From assembly GCA_900542625.1 (NCBI GenBank), contig UQOH01000083.1, positions 1 to 8,310 on the forward strand: DNA of 8,310 bases, read 5' to 3'. The notes under the pieces were generated by a model. That model ran no database searches and was not told where the DNA came from. It saw nothing but the letters and a program-made list of their open reading frames with translations. Both the position numbers and the translations under genes were made by a program. Shown piece by piece: positions 1 through 7,160 of this stretch. This DNA is from an uncultured Fusobacterium sp. Its GTDB lineage: Bacteria > Fusobacteriota > Fusobacteriia > Fusobacteriales > Fusobacteriaceae. Numbering within the stretch: position 1 is the first letter of the stretch; the number at the start of each line of letters is the position of its first letter.

Positions 1-18
1 AAAAAGATCATTTTTTAA
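1..18 (+). CDS. Possible 3' end of an upstream gene (partial)
   Basis: Reading from base 1 gives five sense codons (K K I I F) and then a TAA at 16-18, which is 18 bases before the hydG start codon. That spacing would suit an upstream gene in the same operon. Another frame stays open into hydG, so six codons cannot prove a gene. The identity is unknown; other hydrogenase maturation genes (hydE, hydF) are possible neighbours from family knowledge, but nothing here shows it. Confidence 0.2.
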   Translation, partial: KKIIF

Positions 19-36
19 AACGTCGGAGGAAATAAA

Positions 37-1449
37 ATGGATAAAAATTACGACATCAGTTTTCTTGATGAAAACAGAATCGAAAATATTCTTGAGAAAT
101 CTAAAATTTTATCTCAAGATAAAAACGAAATAAGAAGAATTCTTAAAAAGGCAGAGAAAGCAGAGGGACTTACTTCTGAAGAATCTGCTGCGCTTTTAAA
201 TATAGAAGATGCAGAACTTTTAAATGAAATGTTTGCTGCAGCAAGAAAAGTAAAAGAAAAAATATACGGAAAAAGAATTGTTATGTTTGCTCCCCTTTAT
301 GTAAGCAACTATTGTGTAAACAACTGCAGATACTGCGGATATAAACACGCTAATGATGAGCTTTGCAGAAAACAGCTTACAAGAGAAGAGCTTGTGGCAG
401 AAGTAAAAGCACTTGAAAAACTTGGACACAAAAGAATTGCTCTTGAGGCAGGGGAAGACCCTTTAAACTGTCCTATAGACTATATCCTTCAATGCATAAA
501 AGATATTTATTCTATTAAATTTGAAAACGGAAATATAAGAAGAATAAATGTTAACATTGCAGCTACAACAGTAGAAAATTATAAAAAACTGAAAGATGCT
601 GAAATAGGAACATATATTCTTTTCCAAGAATCTTTCCATAAACCTACATATGAAGAGATGCATATTCAAGGACCAAAAGCAAATTACTATTATCATACAA
701 CAGCTATGTTCAGAGCAAGAGAAGCTGGAATTGATGATGTGGGAATAGGTGTTCTTTATGGATTGTATGATTACAAATATGAAACTGTGGCTATGATTGC
801 TTATGCTGAGGCTCTTGAAAGTGTAACAGGAGTAGGACCTCACACAATCTCTGTTCCAAGATTAAGAACAGCAGAAAATGTTACTTTACAGGATTATCCT
901 CATCTTGTTTCTGACGATAACTTCAAAAAACTTGTGGCAGTTTTAAGACTTGCTGTTCCTTATACAGGACTTATTCTTTCTACAAGAGAACCTGCTGCAT
1001 TAAGAGATGAAATAATAGCAATAGGAGTTTCTCAGGTAAGCAGCGGTTCATGTACAGGTGTAGGAGGATATTCTGAAAACTGTTGTGAAACAAAAGAAAA
1101 TACAGCACAGTTTGAGGTAAGCGATGAACGTTCTCCAATGGAAATGCTTGAAAGCTTAATCAAAGGAGGATATATTCCAAGTTACTGTACAGCCTGCTAC
1201 AGACAGGGACGTACAGGAGACAGATTTATGGAAATAGCAAAAAGCGGAAAAATAAATGTTATGTGTGAAGCAAATGCCCTTATGACATTAAAAGAATTTC
1301 TTCTTGATTACGCTGATGAAAACCTTAGAAAATTAGGTGATAAAGCTATTGCAAAAACTCTTGAGGCTATGCCTGATGAAAACTTTAAAGAAAAAATAAG
1401 AGGATATCTGAAACAAATCGAAAACGGAGAAAGAGATTTAAGAGTATAA
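37..1449 (+). CDS. hydG: [FeFe]-hydrogenase H-cluster radical SAM maturase HydG (tyrosine lyase)
   Basis: HydG is a cytoplasmic radical SAM enzyme that cleaves L-tyrosine to p-cresol and dehydroglycine, from which CO and cyanide are made as ligands for the diiron part of the [FeFe]-hydrogenase H-cluster. The 470-residue protein has the family's usual length. The radical SAM CX3CX2C motif is C93, C97 and C100, followed by G101-Y102. The C-terminal auxiliary-cluster motif CX2CX22C is complete at C384, C387 and C410; this motif and the length separate HydG from the shorter ThiH, which also uses tyrosine. H269, in GPHTISVPR, probably matches the histidine that binds the labile iron of the auxiliary cluster in characterised HydG (recalled, not aligned). 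The start is set by GGAGGA at 25-30, six bases before ATG. The gene converges on the rbs operon. HydE, HydF and the hydrogenase itself are not in the window. No frameshift or missing key residue was seen. Confidence 0.96.
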   Translation: MDKNYDISFLDENRIENILEKSKILSQDKNEIRRILKKAEKAEGLTSEESAALLNIEDAELLNEMFAAARKVKEKIYGKRIVMFAPLYVSNYCVNNCRYCGYKHANDELCRKQLTREELVAEVKALEKLGHKRIALEAGEDPLNCPIDYILQCIKDIYSIKFENGNIRRINVNIAATTVENYKKLKDAEIGTYILFQESFHKPTYEEMHIQGPKANYYYHTTAMFRAREAGIDDVGIGVLYGLYDYKYETVAMIAYAEALESVTGVGPHTISVPRLRTAENVTLQDYPHLVSDDNFKKLVAVLRLAVPYTGLILSTREPAALRDEIIAIGVSQVSSGSCTGVGGYSENCCETKENTAQFEVSDERSPMEMLESLIKGGYIPSYCTACYRQGRTGDRFMEIAKSGKINVMCEANALMTLKEFLLDYADENLRKLGDKAIAKTLEAMPDENFKEKIRGYLKQIENGERDLRV

Positions 1450-1467
1450 TAAATTCAGCTGAAAAAG

Positions 1468-1505
1468 AAAAAGGAGAACTCACGAAAGTGAAATTCTCCT
1501 TTTTT
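1468..1505. terminator. Bidirectional intrinsic terminator between hydG and rbsB
   Basis: An 11-bp outer stem (1468-1478 with 1494-1504) contains GGAGAA paired with TTCTCC flanked by A:T pairs. An inner TCAC/GTGA stem is capped by a GAAA tetraloop, with a small internal bulge (C against AA). The plus strand ends in a T run (1500-1505) for hydG. On the minus strand the hairpin is followed by TTTTTCTTTTTC for the rbs operon. It lies in the 78-base gap between the two stop codons, so one element probably serves both converging transcripts. Confidence 0.9.
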
Positions 1506-1527
1506 AATTATTTCTGTTTTATACTGA

Positions 1528-2406
1528 TTATTTTACAATAAGTTCAAGTGCTACCGGTACGTTTACAGGCACTTCTTCTTTATTTATTATTTTTCCTGCT
1601 ACCTCTACTCCTACAGCTCCTATTTCAGCTGGTTTTTGAGCTACAGTTGCAGCAAGTTTTCCTTCTTTTACAGAAGCTACAGCATCATCTGTTGCGTCAA
1701 AACCTACTATCATAATATCTCTTCCAGATGCTTCAATAGCTTTTAATGCTCCAAGAGCCATTTCATCATTATGAGCGAAAACAGCATCTATTTCAGGCTG
1801 AGCTTGAAGAATATTTTCCATTACAGTAAGACCTTTTGTTCTGTCGAAATCAGCAGGCTGTTTTGCAACTGTTGTAAGTTTTCCGCTTACAGCTTTGTTA
1901 AACCCTTCTCCTCTGTCTCTTGCAGCAGTTGTTCCCGGAATTCCTTCAAGTTCAACAACTTTTCCCTGCCCGTTTAATTTTTCAAGTATAAATTCTCCTG
2001 CCATTTCTCCGCCAAGGACATTGTCTGAAGCAACGTGAGATACTACTTTTCCTTTGTTTGCTGCTCTGTCAAGAGTTACAACAGGGACTTTACTTCTGTT
2101 CGCTGCTCTTACAGAACTTGCTACAGCATCAGAATCAGTAGGATTGATTAATAAAACATCTATTCCTCTTATTAATAAATCTTCAACATTTCCTAATTCT
2201 TTTGAAGGGTCGTTTTGTGAATCTAAAACAATAAGTTCATATCCTAATTCTTTTGCTTTAGCTTCTGCTCCCTCTTTTAAAGTTACAAAGAAAGGGTTAT
2301 TTTGTGTTGAAACTACAAGACCTATTTTCTCTCCTGCTGCACTTGCCATGCTTGATAAACTTAAAAGAAGAGCTGCCACTCCAAATACTTTAAATGCTTT
2401 TTTCAT
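1528..2406 (-). CDS. rbsB: Ribose ABC transporter, periplasmic ribose-binding protein RbsB
   Basis: RbsB captures D-ribose outside the inner membrane and delivers it to the RbsC/RbsA transporter. The 292-residue precursor starts with a classic signal peptide: MKK, a hydrophobic stretch to about residue 18, then MASAA, with signal peptidase I cleavage near A23/A24. There is no lipobox cysteine, so the product should be a free periplasmic protein, as in diderms. The mature part is a type I periplasmic-binding fold. Residues matching the ribose contacts of E. coli RbsB (from memory) are all present: N37, F39, F40, N88, D113, R114, R165, F187, N213, D237 and Q257, so ribose is a well-supported substrate. 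A strong GAGGTGAT ribosome site (2413-2420) lies six bases before ATG, suitable for a protein made in excess over the other transporter parts. It is the last gene of the operon, 21 bases after rbsC. Confidence 0.96.
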   Translation of the reverse strand: MKKAFKVFGVAALLLSLSSMASAAGEKIGLVVSTQNNPFFVTLKEGAEAKAKELGYELIVLDSQNDPSKELGNVEDLLIRGIDVLLINPTDSDAVASSVRAANRSKVPVVTLDRAANKGKVVSHVASDNVLGGEMAGEFILEKLNGQGKVVELEGIPGTTAARDRGEGFNKAVSGKLTTVAKQPADFDRTKGLTVMENILQAQPEIDAVFAHNDEMALGALKAIEASGRDIMIVGFDATDDAVASVKEGKLAATVAQKPAEIGAVGVEVAGKIINKEEVPVNVPVALELIVK

Positions 2407-2427
2407 TTCATCATCACCTCATATATT

Positions 2428-3354
2428 TTATTTGTTAGATTTTCTGTCTATTAAAACTGCTACTAAAATAACTGCTGCTTTTATCATCATCTGATAATAA
2501 GAAGAAACATTCAGCAAGTTTAACGCATTTCCCAAAACTCCAATAATTATTGCTCCAAGTGCTGTTCCTGTTATTTTACCTATTCCTCCTGAAAGAGAAG
2601 TACCTCCCAAAACAACAGCTGCTATGGCATCAAGTTCATAACCGCTTCCTGCTGTAGGCTGTGCTGAATAAAGTCTTGATGTTAAAATTATTCCTGCAAG
2701 TGCTGAGAACATTCCACATAAACCATACACCCATATTTTAACTTTATTTACATTAATACCTGAAAGTTTCGTTGCCTCTTCATTTCCTCCTATTGCATAA
2801 GTGTATCTTCCAAATTTAGTATGCATAAGAAGATAATGTCCCGCTGCAAATAAAATTATCATTATATATATAGGTACAGGAATATTGAAAATATATCCTC
2901 CTCCTATATTTTCAAATAAAGCTCCTCCGTCATCTACTGTTATTGGTTTTCCCTCTGTAAACACAAGAGTTGCTCCTCTTAAAAATGTCATTGTTACAAG
3001 AGTAACTATAAACGCCTGAAGTTTCATTACAGATACAAGAAATCCGTTAAAGAATCCAAAAACTGCTCCAAGTATAAGTGTCACTGCAAAAGCTATTACA
3101 GGACTGTGCCCTCCATTTAAAAGAGATGCCATCACAGCACCGCAGAATGCTAATATTGAACCTACTGAAAGGTCTATTCCGCCTGTAAGAATAACAAGTG
3201 TCATTCCTATAGCTATTATCGAATTTATAGACGTTTGTCTTAAAACATTCAGTATATTTGCCTGAGATAAAAATCTCGGATTAAGAATTGAAACTATAAC
3301 TGCAAATATAATAAGCCCTATTAAAGGTTTATTGCTCCATATTTTTTTTAACAT
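2428..3354 (-). CDS. rbsC: Ribose ABC transporter, membrane permease RbsC
   Basis: RbsC is the inner-membrane channel subunit of the ribose importer and would work as a dimer with RbsA. The 308-residue protein is strongly hydrophobic with many membrane segments (for example about 10-24, 44-58, 86-104, 160-176 and 262-282). It carries family hallmarks: TGGIDLSVGS at 57-66, GRYTYAIGGNEEATKLSGI at 182-200, and AAVVLGGTSLSGG at 245-257 followed by a glycine-rich helix. The length is slightly below E. coli RbsC (about 321), mostly through a shorter N-terminus. The start codon sits six bases after GGGAGG (3361-3366), and the first 7 bases overlap the end of rbsA, indicating translational coupling. 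Related xylose and galactose permeases share this fold; the neighbouring RbsB, RbsD and RbsK decide for ribose. Confidence 0.95.
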   Translation of the reverse strand: MLKKIWSNKPLIGLIIFAVIVSILNPRFLSQANILNVLRQTSINSIIAIGMTLVILTGGIDLSVGSILAFCGAVMASLLNGGHSPVIAFAVTLILGAVFGFFNGFLVSVMKLQAFIVTLVTMTFLRGATLVFTEGKPITVDDGGALFENIGGGYIFNIPVPIYIMIILFAAGHYLLMHTKFGRYTYAIGGNEEATKLSGINVNKVKIWVYGLCGMFSALAGIILTSRLYSAQPTAGSGYELDAIAAVVLGGTSLSGGIGKITGTALGAIIIGVLGNALNLLNVSSYYQMMIKAAVILVAVLIDRKSNK

Positions 3355-4844
3355 TTACTTCCTCCCACTGCACATCTCATTATTTTTTCCTGAGTAGCCT
3401 CTTCTGCTGAAAACTCTCCTGTTATTTTTTTATTGTGAATAACCAGAATTCTGTCGCTTAATCCTAATATTTCAGGCATCTCGGATGAAATCATTATGAT
3501 GCTTAATCCTTTTTTCTTAAGTTCGTTTATAAAATCATATATCTCTTTTTTAGCTCCCACATCAACACCTCTTGTAGGTTCATCAAGTATAAGAATTTTA
3601 GGGTTTGTTAAAAGAGCTTTAGCTATTGCAACTTTCTGCTGGTTTCCTCCGCTTAGATTTTTAATTTTCTGATCCATTGTAGGAGTTTTTATACGAAACT
3701 TCTCTATATAATCCTCCACATTTTCTTTTTCTGCTTTATGATGAACTTTAAAGATACTTGAGAAAAACTTAAGAGCTGACAATGTCATATTCTCTTTTAC
3801 TGTCAATCCTAAAACAAGTCCGTCTCCTTTTCTGTCCTCAGAAACATAAGCTATTCCGTTTTCTATACCATCTTTTGCTGATTTTAAATTTGTTTCATTC
3901 TCTGATATTATTATTTTACCGGAATTTTTCTTGTAGTGACCGTAAATAGTTTTGGCAAGTTCACTTCTTCCTGCTCCCATAAGACCTGATATTCCTAAAA
4001 TTTCTCCTTCATAAAGGTTAAAAGAAATATCATCAACATATTCATTTTTAAGATTTTCAACCTTTAAAACTTCTTTTCCTCTTTCAGTTTTTACTCTTGG
4101 AAACTGCTCATCAAGAGTTCTTCCAACCATTTTTCTTATGATAAATTCCTCATCAATATTTTTTACCTCTTCCTCACAAATAAACTTTCCGTCTCTCATT
4201 ATTGTGATATCATCACATATCTGAGGAATCTCTTTTAATCTGTGAGAAATATAAACTATACTTTTCTTTGAGGCAATAAGCTCTCTTATAACATTAAACA
4301 GACTTTCTGTTTCACTGTCAGTAAGAGCATCTGTAGGTTCGTCCATAACTATTATTTTTGCATTTTGTGAAAGAGCCTTAGCTATCTCCACCATCTGCAT
4401 TTTTCCAATAGTCAGATTTTTTACAAGAGTATCTTCAGACTCAGATATATTTAATTTATCTAAAAGCATTCTTGCTTCTCTTTTCATAAAGTCAGAGTCT
4501 ATTTTTCCAAATTGGTTTGTTACCTCTCTTCCCAGAAAAATATTTTCTGTTATTGACAATTCAGGTATAAGGTTTAATTCCTGATGTATTACAGCAATAC
4601 CTTTTTCCTGAGAATCATTTACATTTCTGAAATCCACCTTTGAATTTTCTACATAAAGAGCTCCGCTGTCCATATTATAAATTCCTGTCATAACTTTTAT
4701 AAGAGTGGATTTTCCTGCTCCGTTCTCTCCCATAAGAGCCATTACTCTTCCCTTATATATATTCAGGCTTGCTCCGTCCAAAGCTTTTACTCCCGGAAAT
4801 GATTTATTTATCTCACTCATTTTTAAAACAATTTCTTTTTCCAT
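3348..4844 (-). CDS. rbsA: Ribose ABC transporter, duplicated ATP-binding protein RbsA
   Basis: RbsA is the cytoplasmic ATPase of the ribose importer, with two fused nucleotide-binding domains (498 residues; E. coli about 501). Domain 1 has Walker A GENGAGKST (39-47), Q88, a degenerate signature LTIGK (144-148), Walker B IIVMDEPTDALTD (164-176) and H201. Domain 2 has a degenerate Walker A, GLMGAGRSE (287-295), with arginine in place of lysine, a canonical LSGGNQQ signature (397-403), Walker B ILILDEPTRGVD (417-428), and SSE where the switch histidine would lie. Walker A of one domain pairs with the signature of the other, so one canonical and one degenerate ATP site are expected, as is usual in sugar importers of this class. 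The start chosen is the ATG at 4844, preceded by AGGAG at 4850-4854. An in-frame ATG at 4901 lies inside rbsD, would add 19 residues absent from E. coli RbsA, and was not used. Confidence 0.96.
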   Translation of the reverse strand: MEKEIVLKMSEINKSFPGVKALDGASLNIYKGRVMALMGENGAGKSTLIKVMTGIYNMDSGALYVENSKVDFRNVNDSQEKGIAVIHQELNLIPELSITENIFLGREVTNQFGKIDSDFMKREARMLLDKLNISESEDTLVKNLTIGKMQMVEIAKALSQNAKIIVMDEPTDALTDSETESLFNVIRELIASKKSIVYISHRLKEIPQICDDITIMRDGKFICEEEVKNIDEEFIIRKMVGRTLDEQFPRVKTERGKEVLKVENLKNEYVDDISFNLYEGEILGISGLMGAGRSELAKTIYGHYKKNSGKIIISENETNLKSAKDGIENGIAYVSEDRKGDGLVLGLTVKENMTLSALKFFSSIFKVHHKAEKENVEDYIEKFRIKTPTMDQKIKNLSGGNQQKVAIAKALLTNPKILILDEPTRGVDVGAKKEIYDFINELKKKGLSIIMISSEMPEILGLSDRILVIHNKKITGEFSAEEATQEKIMRCAVGGSKC

Positions 4845-4849
4845 ATTTT

Positions 4850-4854
4850 CTCCT
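4850..4854 (-). promoter_or_regulatory. rbsA ribosome-binding site overlapping the rbsD stop codon
   Basis: On the minus strand the text is TAGGAGAAAATATG. The TAG stop of rbsD supplies the first bases of the AGGAG site, and the spacer to ATG is five bases. This fixes the rbsA start at 4844 and predicts that ribosomes ending rbsD re-initiate on rbsA. Confidence 0.8.
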
Positions 4855-5260
4855 AGAAAACTACTCCTGATTTTAAAATAATATTCGCATATGGCGAACA
4901 TTCTCCAGTTCTTACAATAGCTTCACTTTCATGAGTTATTTTTTTAAACTCTTCGTGTGATACTTCAATTACCTTAGGATTCATGTTAAATTCTTTAAAA
5001 GCATTCATTATCGCCTCATACATAGGCATATTTTTTTCTTTTATCTCTTTTGCAAGAACTATTTCCTCAACCTGCATTTCACTTAAAACAGGTTTTAACA
5101 CTTGAATAAAAGATGGAGTTCCTGCTTCAACTGCCAAATCAATTCTTTTTACACTTTGTGGTATAGGAAGTCCTGCATCACATATTGTTATGTGTGCTGT
5201 ATGTCCTATTTTTGCTATTTCGTAAGACAGCTCGCTGTTTAATAATCTGCTTGTTTTCAT
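4853..5260 (-). CDS. rbsD: D-ribose pyranase RbsD
   Basis: RbsD speeds conversion of imported beta-ribopyranose into beta-ribofuranose, the form RbsK can phosphorylate; family members are cytoplasmic ring-shaped oligomers. The 135-residue protein has the usual length (E. coli 139). It keeps the expected active-site region: IGHTAHI with H20, then CDAGLPIP with D28, and the C-terminal motif GECSPYANIIL at 119-129 that lines the pocket in characterised members. The ATG at 5260 leaves a single base after the rbsK stop. The ribosome site AAGGGGG (5270-5276) lies inside the rbsK coding end, nine bases before ATG. It ends eight bases before rbsA. FucU is a relative of similar size, but the rbs context and the SPYANIIL ending favour RbsD. 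Confidence 0.95.
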   Translation of the reverse strand: MKTSRLLNSELSYEIAKIGHTAHITICDAGLPIPQSVKRIDLAVEAGTPSFIQVLKPVLSEMQVEEIVLAKEIKEKNMPMYEAIMNAFKEFNMNPKVIEVSHEEFKKITHESEAIVRTGECSPYANIILKSGVVF

Positions 5261-5261
5261 T

Positions 5262-6176
5262 TTATTTTACCCCCTTAAAATTTTCTACTTCTTCCAATGT
5301 AGGTATTGATATCTGTGCACCTTTTCTTGTTACTGCTATAGCAGATACTTTTGTTGCAAATTCTATTGCATCATCTATTGTTCTGCCGTTTATTATTTCT
5401 CTTACAAGTCCTCCGATAAAACTGTCTCCTGCTGCTGTTGTATCAACTGCTTTCACTTTATACGCACTGTGAAAACTGCTTTCATCTTTATTAATAAATA
5501 AAGACCCTTTGCTTCCAAGAGTAACTATAAGATTTTTAACTCCCATATCAAGAAGTTTTTTTGCTGCTGATTTTATTCCCTCTTCTGTTTCTGTTTCCTG
5601 CTTTGTAATAACAGCCAGTTCTGTTTCATTTGGAATAATAAAATCACTGTTTTTTATAATTTCATCATCAAGTTCTGCTGCAGGTGCAGGATTTAAAATT
5701 GTTGTCTTTCCAAACTCTTTCGCTTTTGCTAAAGCATAAGCTACTGTACTTACAGGAATTTCAAGCTGTGCAACTAAGATATCACACTCTTTTATTACAT
5801 CTAAATGTCTGTCCACATATTCTTTGTCTACTTTCCCGTTTGCTCCTGCAACTACAAGTATTCTGTTTTGCCCGTTTCTTTCAACTATTATTTTTGCAAT
5901 TCCTGTTGATACTTCACACTCTTCTATATAATCAGTATTAACTCCGCTTGCTTTTAAAGATGAAATAAGATCTTTTCCAAAAGAATCTTTTCCTGTTTTT
6001 CCAAGCATAATTACCTCTGTTCCAAGTTTTCCTATTGCTGCCGCCTGATTAGCTCCTTTTCCTCCCGGAACTTGAAAAAATTCATCTCCAAACAGAGTTT
6101 CTCCTCCTATTGGTGCTCTTTCACATACAGTTACCAAATCCATATTAATACTTCCTATTACAGCTACTTTTTTCAT
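5262..6176 (-). CDS. rbsK: Ribokinase RbsK (PfkB family)
   Basis: RbsK phosphorylates D-ribose at O5 with ATP to give ribose 5-phosphate for the pentose phosphate and nucleotide pathways; it is cytoplasmic. The 304-residue length is typical. PfkB-family marks are clear: the substrate-binding NMD at 11-13, GGKGANQA at 38-45 (first signature), NPAPA at 162-166, NETE at 183-186, and DTTAAGDSF at 245-253 (second signature), where D251 is the expected catalytic base and the preceding Ala-Gly forms the anion hole. Other PfkB sugar kinases share the fold, but the operon and the DTTAAGD form match ribokinase. The ATG follows AGGAGA (6183-6188) by six bases, 13 bases after rbsR. Confidence 0.96.
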   Translation of the reverse strand: MKKVAVIGSINMDLVTVCERAPIGGETLFGDEFFQVPGGKGANQAAAIGKLGTEVIMLGKTGKDSFGKDLISSLKASGVNTDYIEECEVSTGIAKIIVERNGQNRILVVAGANGKVDKEYVDRHLDVIKECDILVAQLEIPVSTVAYALAKAKEFGKTTILNPAPAAELDDEIIKNSDFIIPNETELAVITKQETETEEGIKSAAKKLLDMGVKNLIVTLGSKGSLFINKDESSFHSAYKVKAVDTTAAGDSFIGGLVREIINGRTIDDAIEFATKVSAIAVTRKGAQISIPTLEEVENFKGVK

Positions 6177-6189
6177 AGTTGTTCTCCTT

Positions 6190-7134
6190 TTAATCCAATA
6201 CAGGTTCTATATATCTTTTTTCTGTTTTGTTTTTTTCCTCAAAAAGTTTGTATATCTCTCTTCCCATCTCTTCCAGAGAGATTGAACATGAAATAACATC
6301 TATATCCAAAATACTTTGATATTCCAGTTTGTCAAAACATGCGAGTTCTATATCTCTTTTATTTTCTTTCAAAGCTTTTAAAAATCCATAAAGCATAAGA
6401 TTGTTTGATGAGAATACTGCTGAACAGCTGTCTTTTAATATCTCTTTTCCAAGTCTGTAGCCGCTGTCTGACAAATAATTCCCTTCATAAATATTTTTAC
6501 TGCTGTATTTTATTCCCATATCCTTATGTGCTTGTATGTATCCTCTTAGTCTCTCTCTTGAATTAAGAAAATTCAAATCTCCTGTAATTACAGCTATCTT
6601 CTTATGCCCTTTTTTTAAAAGTTCTTTTGTTACTTTATATGCTCCTGAAAAATTATTTATAAATACTCCGGGAAATCTGCTTTTTTCAAAATCTCTGTCT
6701 AAAAGATACACAGGTATTCCCCGTTCTGTTAAAATTTCTAAAGGATTTATTTTGTATTCTCCTTTTATAAGAATTGCTATAACTCCTGCTATTTGATGTC
6801 CTGCAATATTCTTTACAGCCTGTTTTTCAAATTCAAGATTCTCCACAGTATTATAAAGGGCTATTTGATAACCCTTTTCTGCAAAGTTTTTACATATAAT
6901 ATTTGTAAGTGAGGCAAAAAAACTATTGCTTATATTTGGAACCAGCAGAGCTATTGTTTTATTCTCCGGTTTAGAAAGATTTTGAGCTGTTATATTCGGG
7001 ATATATTTTTCTTTTTCAATCAATTCCAATACTCTTGCTTTTGTTTCTTCTTTTACATTGGAGTGACCGTTTACGACTCTCGATACTGTTGCAATTGATA
7101 AATCCAGCTGTTGTGCTATTTCTTTCATTGTCAT
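6190..7134 (-). CDS. rbsR: LacI-family transcriptional regulator, probable ribose operon repressor RbsR
   Basis: This first gene of the operon encodes a LacI-type repressor of 314 residues from the chosen ATG. The N-terminal helix-turn-helix (about 3-23) reads MKEIAQQL then SIATVSRVVNG; YIPN at 44-47 and a hinge with L53 follow, then a periplasmic-binding-like sensor domain beginning IALLVPNISNSFF. Sensor-domain motifs are recognisable (LDRDF, AVITGD, a serine-rich AVFSSNN loop, CFD), but the region that is often VRQP in relatives is SCSISLEEMG, so the ligand pocket is not standard. Ribose as effector is inferred from the operon, not from residues. Three starts are possible: TTG at 7155, ATG at 7134 and ATG at 7128. 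The TTG has no ribosome site, while GGTGGT sits just before 7134. A CG-centred operator lies upstream, so autoregulation is likely. Confidence 0.9.
   Translation of the reverse strand: MTMKEIAQQLDLSIATVSRVVNGHSNVKEETKARVLELIEKEKYIPNITAQNLSKPENKTIALLVPNISNSFFASLTNIICKNFAEKGYQIALYNTVENLEFEKQAVKNIAGHQIAGVIAILIKGEYKINPLEILTERGIPVYLLDRDFEKSRFPGVFINNFSGAYKVTKELLKKGHKKIAVITGDLNFLNSRERLRGYIQAHKDMGIKYSSKNIYEGNYLSDSGYRLGKEILKDSCSAVFSSNNLMLYGFLKALKENKRDIELACFDKLEYQSILDIDVISCSISLEEMGREIYKLFEEKNKTEKRYIEPVLD
7061..7076. promoter_or_regulatory. Possible auxiliary RbsR site inside rbsR
   Basis: This 16-base stretch matches the main operator at 11 of 16 positions and shares the uninterrupted core ACCGTTTAC with the same CG centre. 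Its centre lies 101 bp from the main operator's, inside the codons for V-N-G of the recognition helix region. The outer bases do not keep the palindrome, and the V-N-G motif is conserved for protein reasons, so chance is a serious alternative. Confidence 0.2.
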
Positions 7135-7137
7135 ACT

Positions 7138-7143
7138 ACCACC
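7138..7143 (-). promoter_or_regulatory. rbsR ribosome-binding site
   Basis: The minus strand reads GGGTGGTAGTATGACAATG. The GGTGGT element is an imperfect Shine-Dalgarno site, weaker than those of the downstream genes. It is about 3-4 bases from the ATG at 7134 and about 9-10 from the ATG at 7128, so either could be used. It rules against the TTG at 7155, which lies upstream of it. Confidence 0.55.
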
Positions 7144-7160
7144 CGTTTTATGCAAAATTT

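Noticed and set aside
37..1449. ThiH (thiamine biosynthesis tyrosine lyase) as an alternative to HydG
   Set aside because: The length of 470 and the complete C-terminal CX2CX22C cluster motif are HydG features; ThiH is about 370 residues and lacks that motif, and no thiamine genes are near.
2054..2494. 146-residue plus-strand open frame opposite rbsB and the end of rbsC
   Set aside because: It is antisense to two well-supported genes and its serine/alanine-rich product reflects their codons. No domain is recognisable.
4845..4901. Upstream in-frame ATG that would lengthen RbsA by 19 residues
   Set aside because: It lies inside rbsD, lacks a suitable ribosome site, and the extra residues (MFAICEYYFKI...) have no counterpart in E. 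coli RbsA. The ATG at 4844 has a proper AGGAG site.
5684..5941. 85-residue plus-strand open frame rich in leucine, inside rbsK
   Set aside because: Its composition is what the antisense of an AT-rich kinase gene gives. It has no convincing ribosome site, and rbsK is intact on the other strand.
7135..7155. TTG start extending RbsR by seven residues
   Set aside because: TTG is a weak start with no ribosome site before it, and the extension would translate through the only plausible one. Start at 7134 or 7128 matches the usual LacI-family N-terminus.
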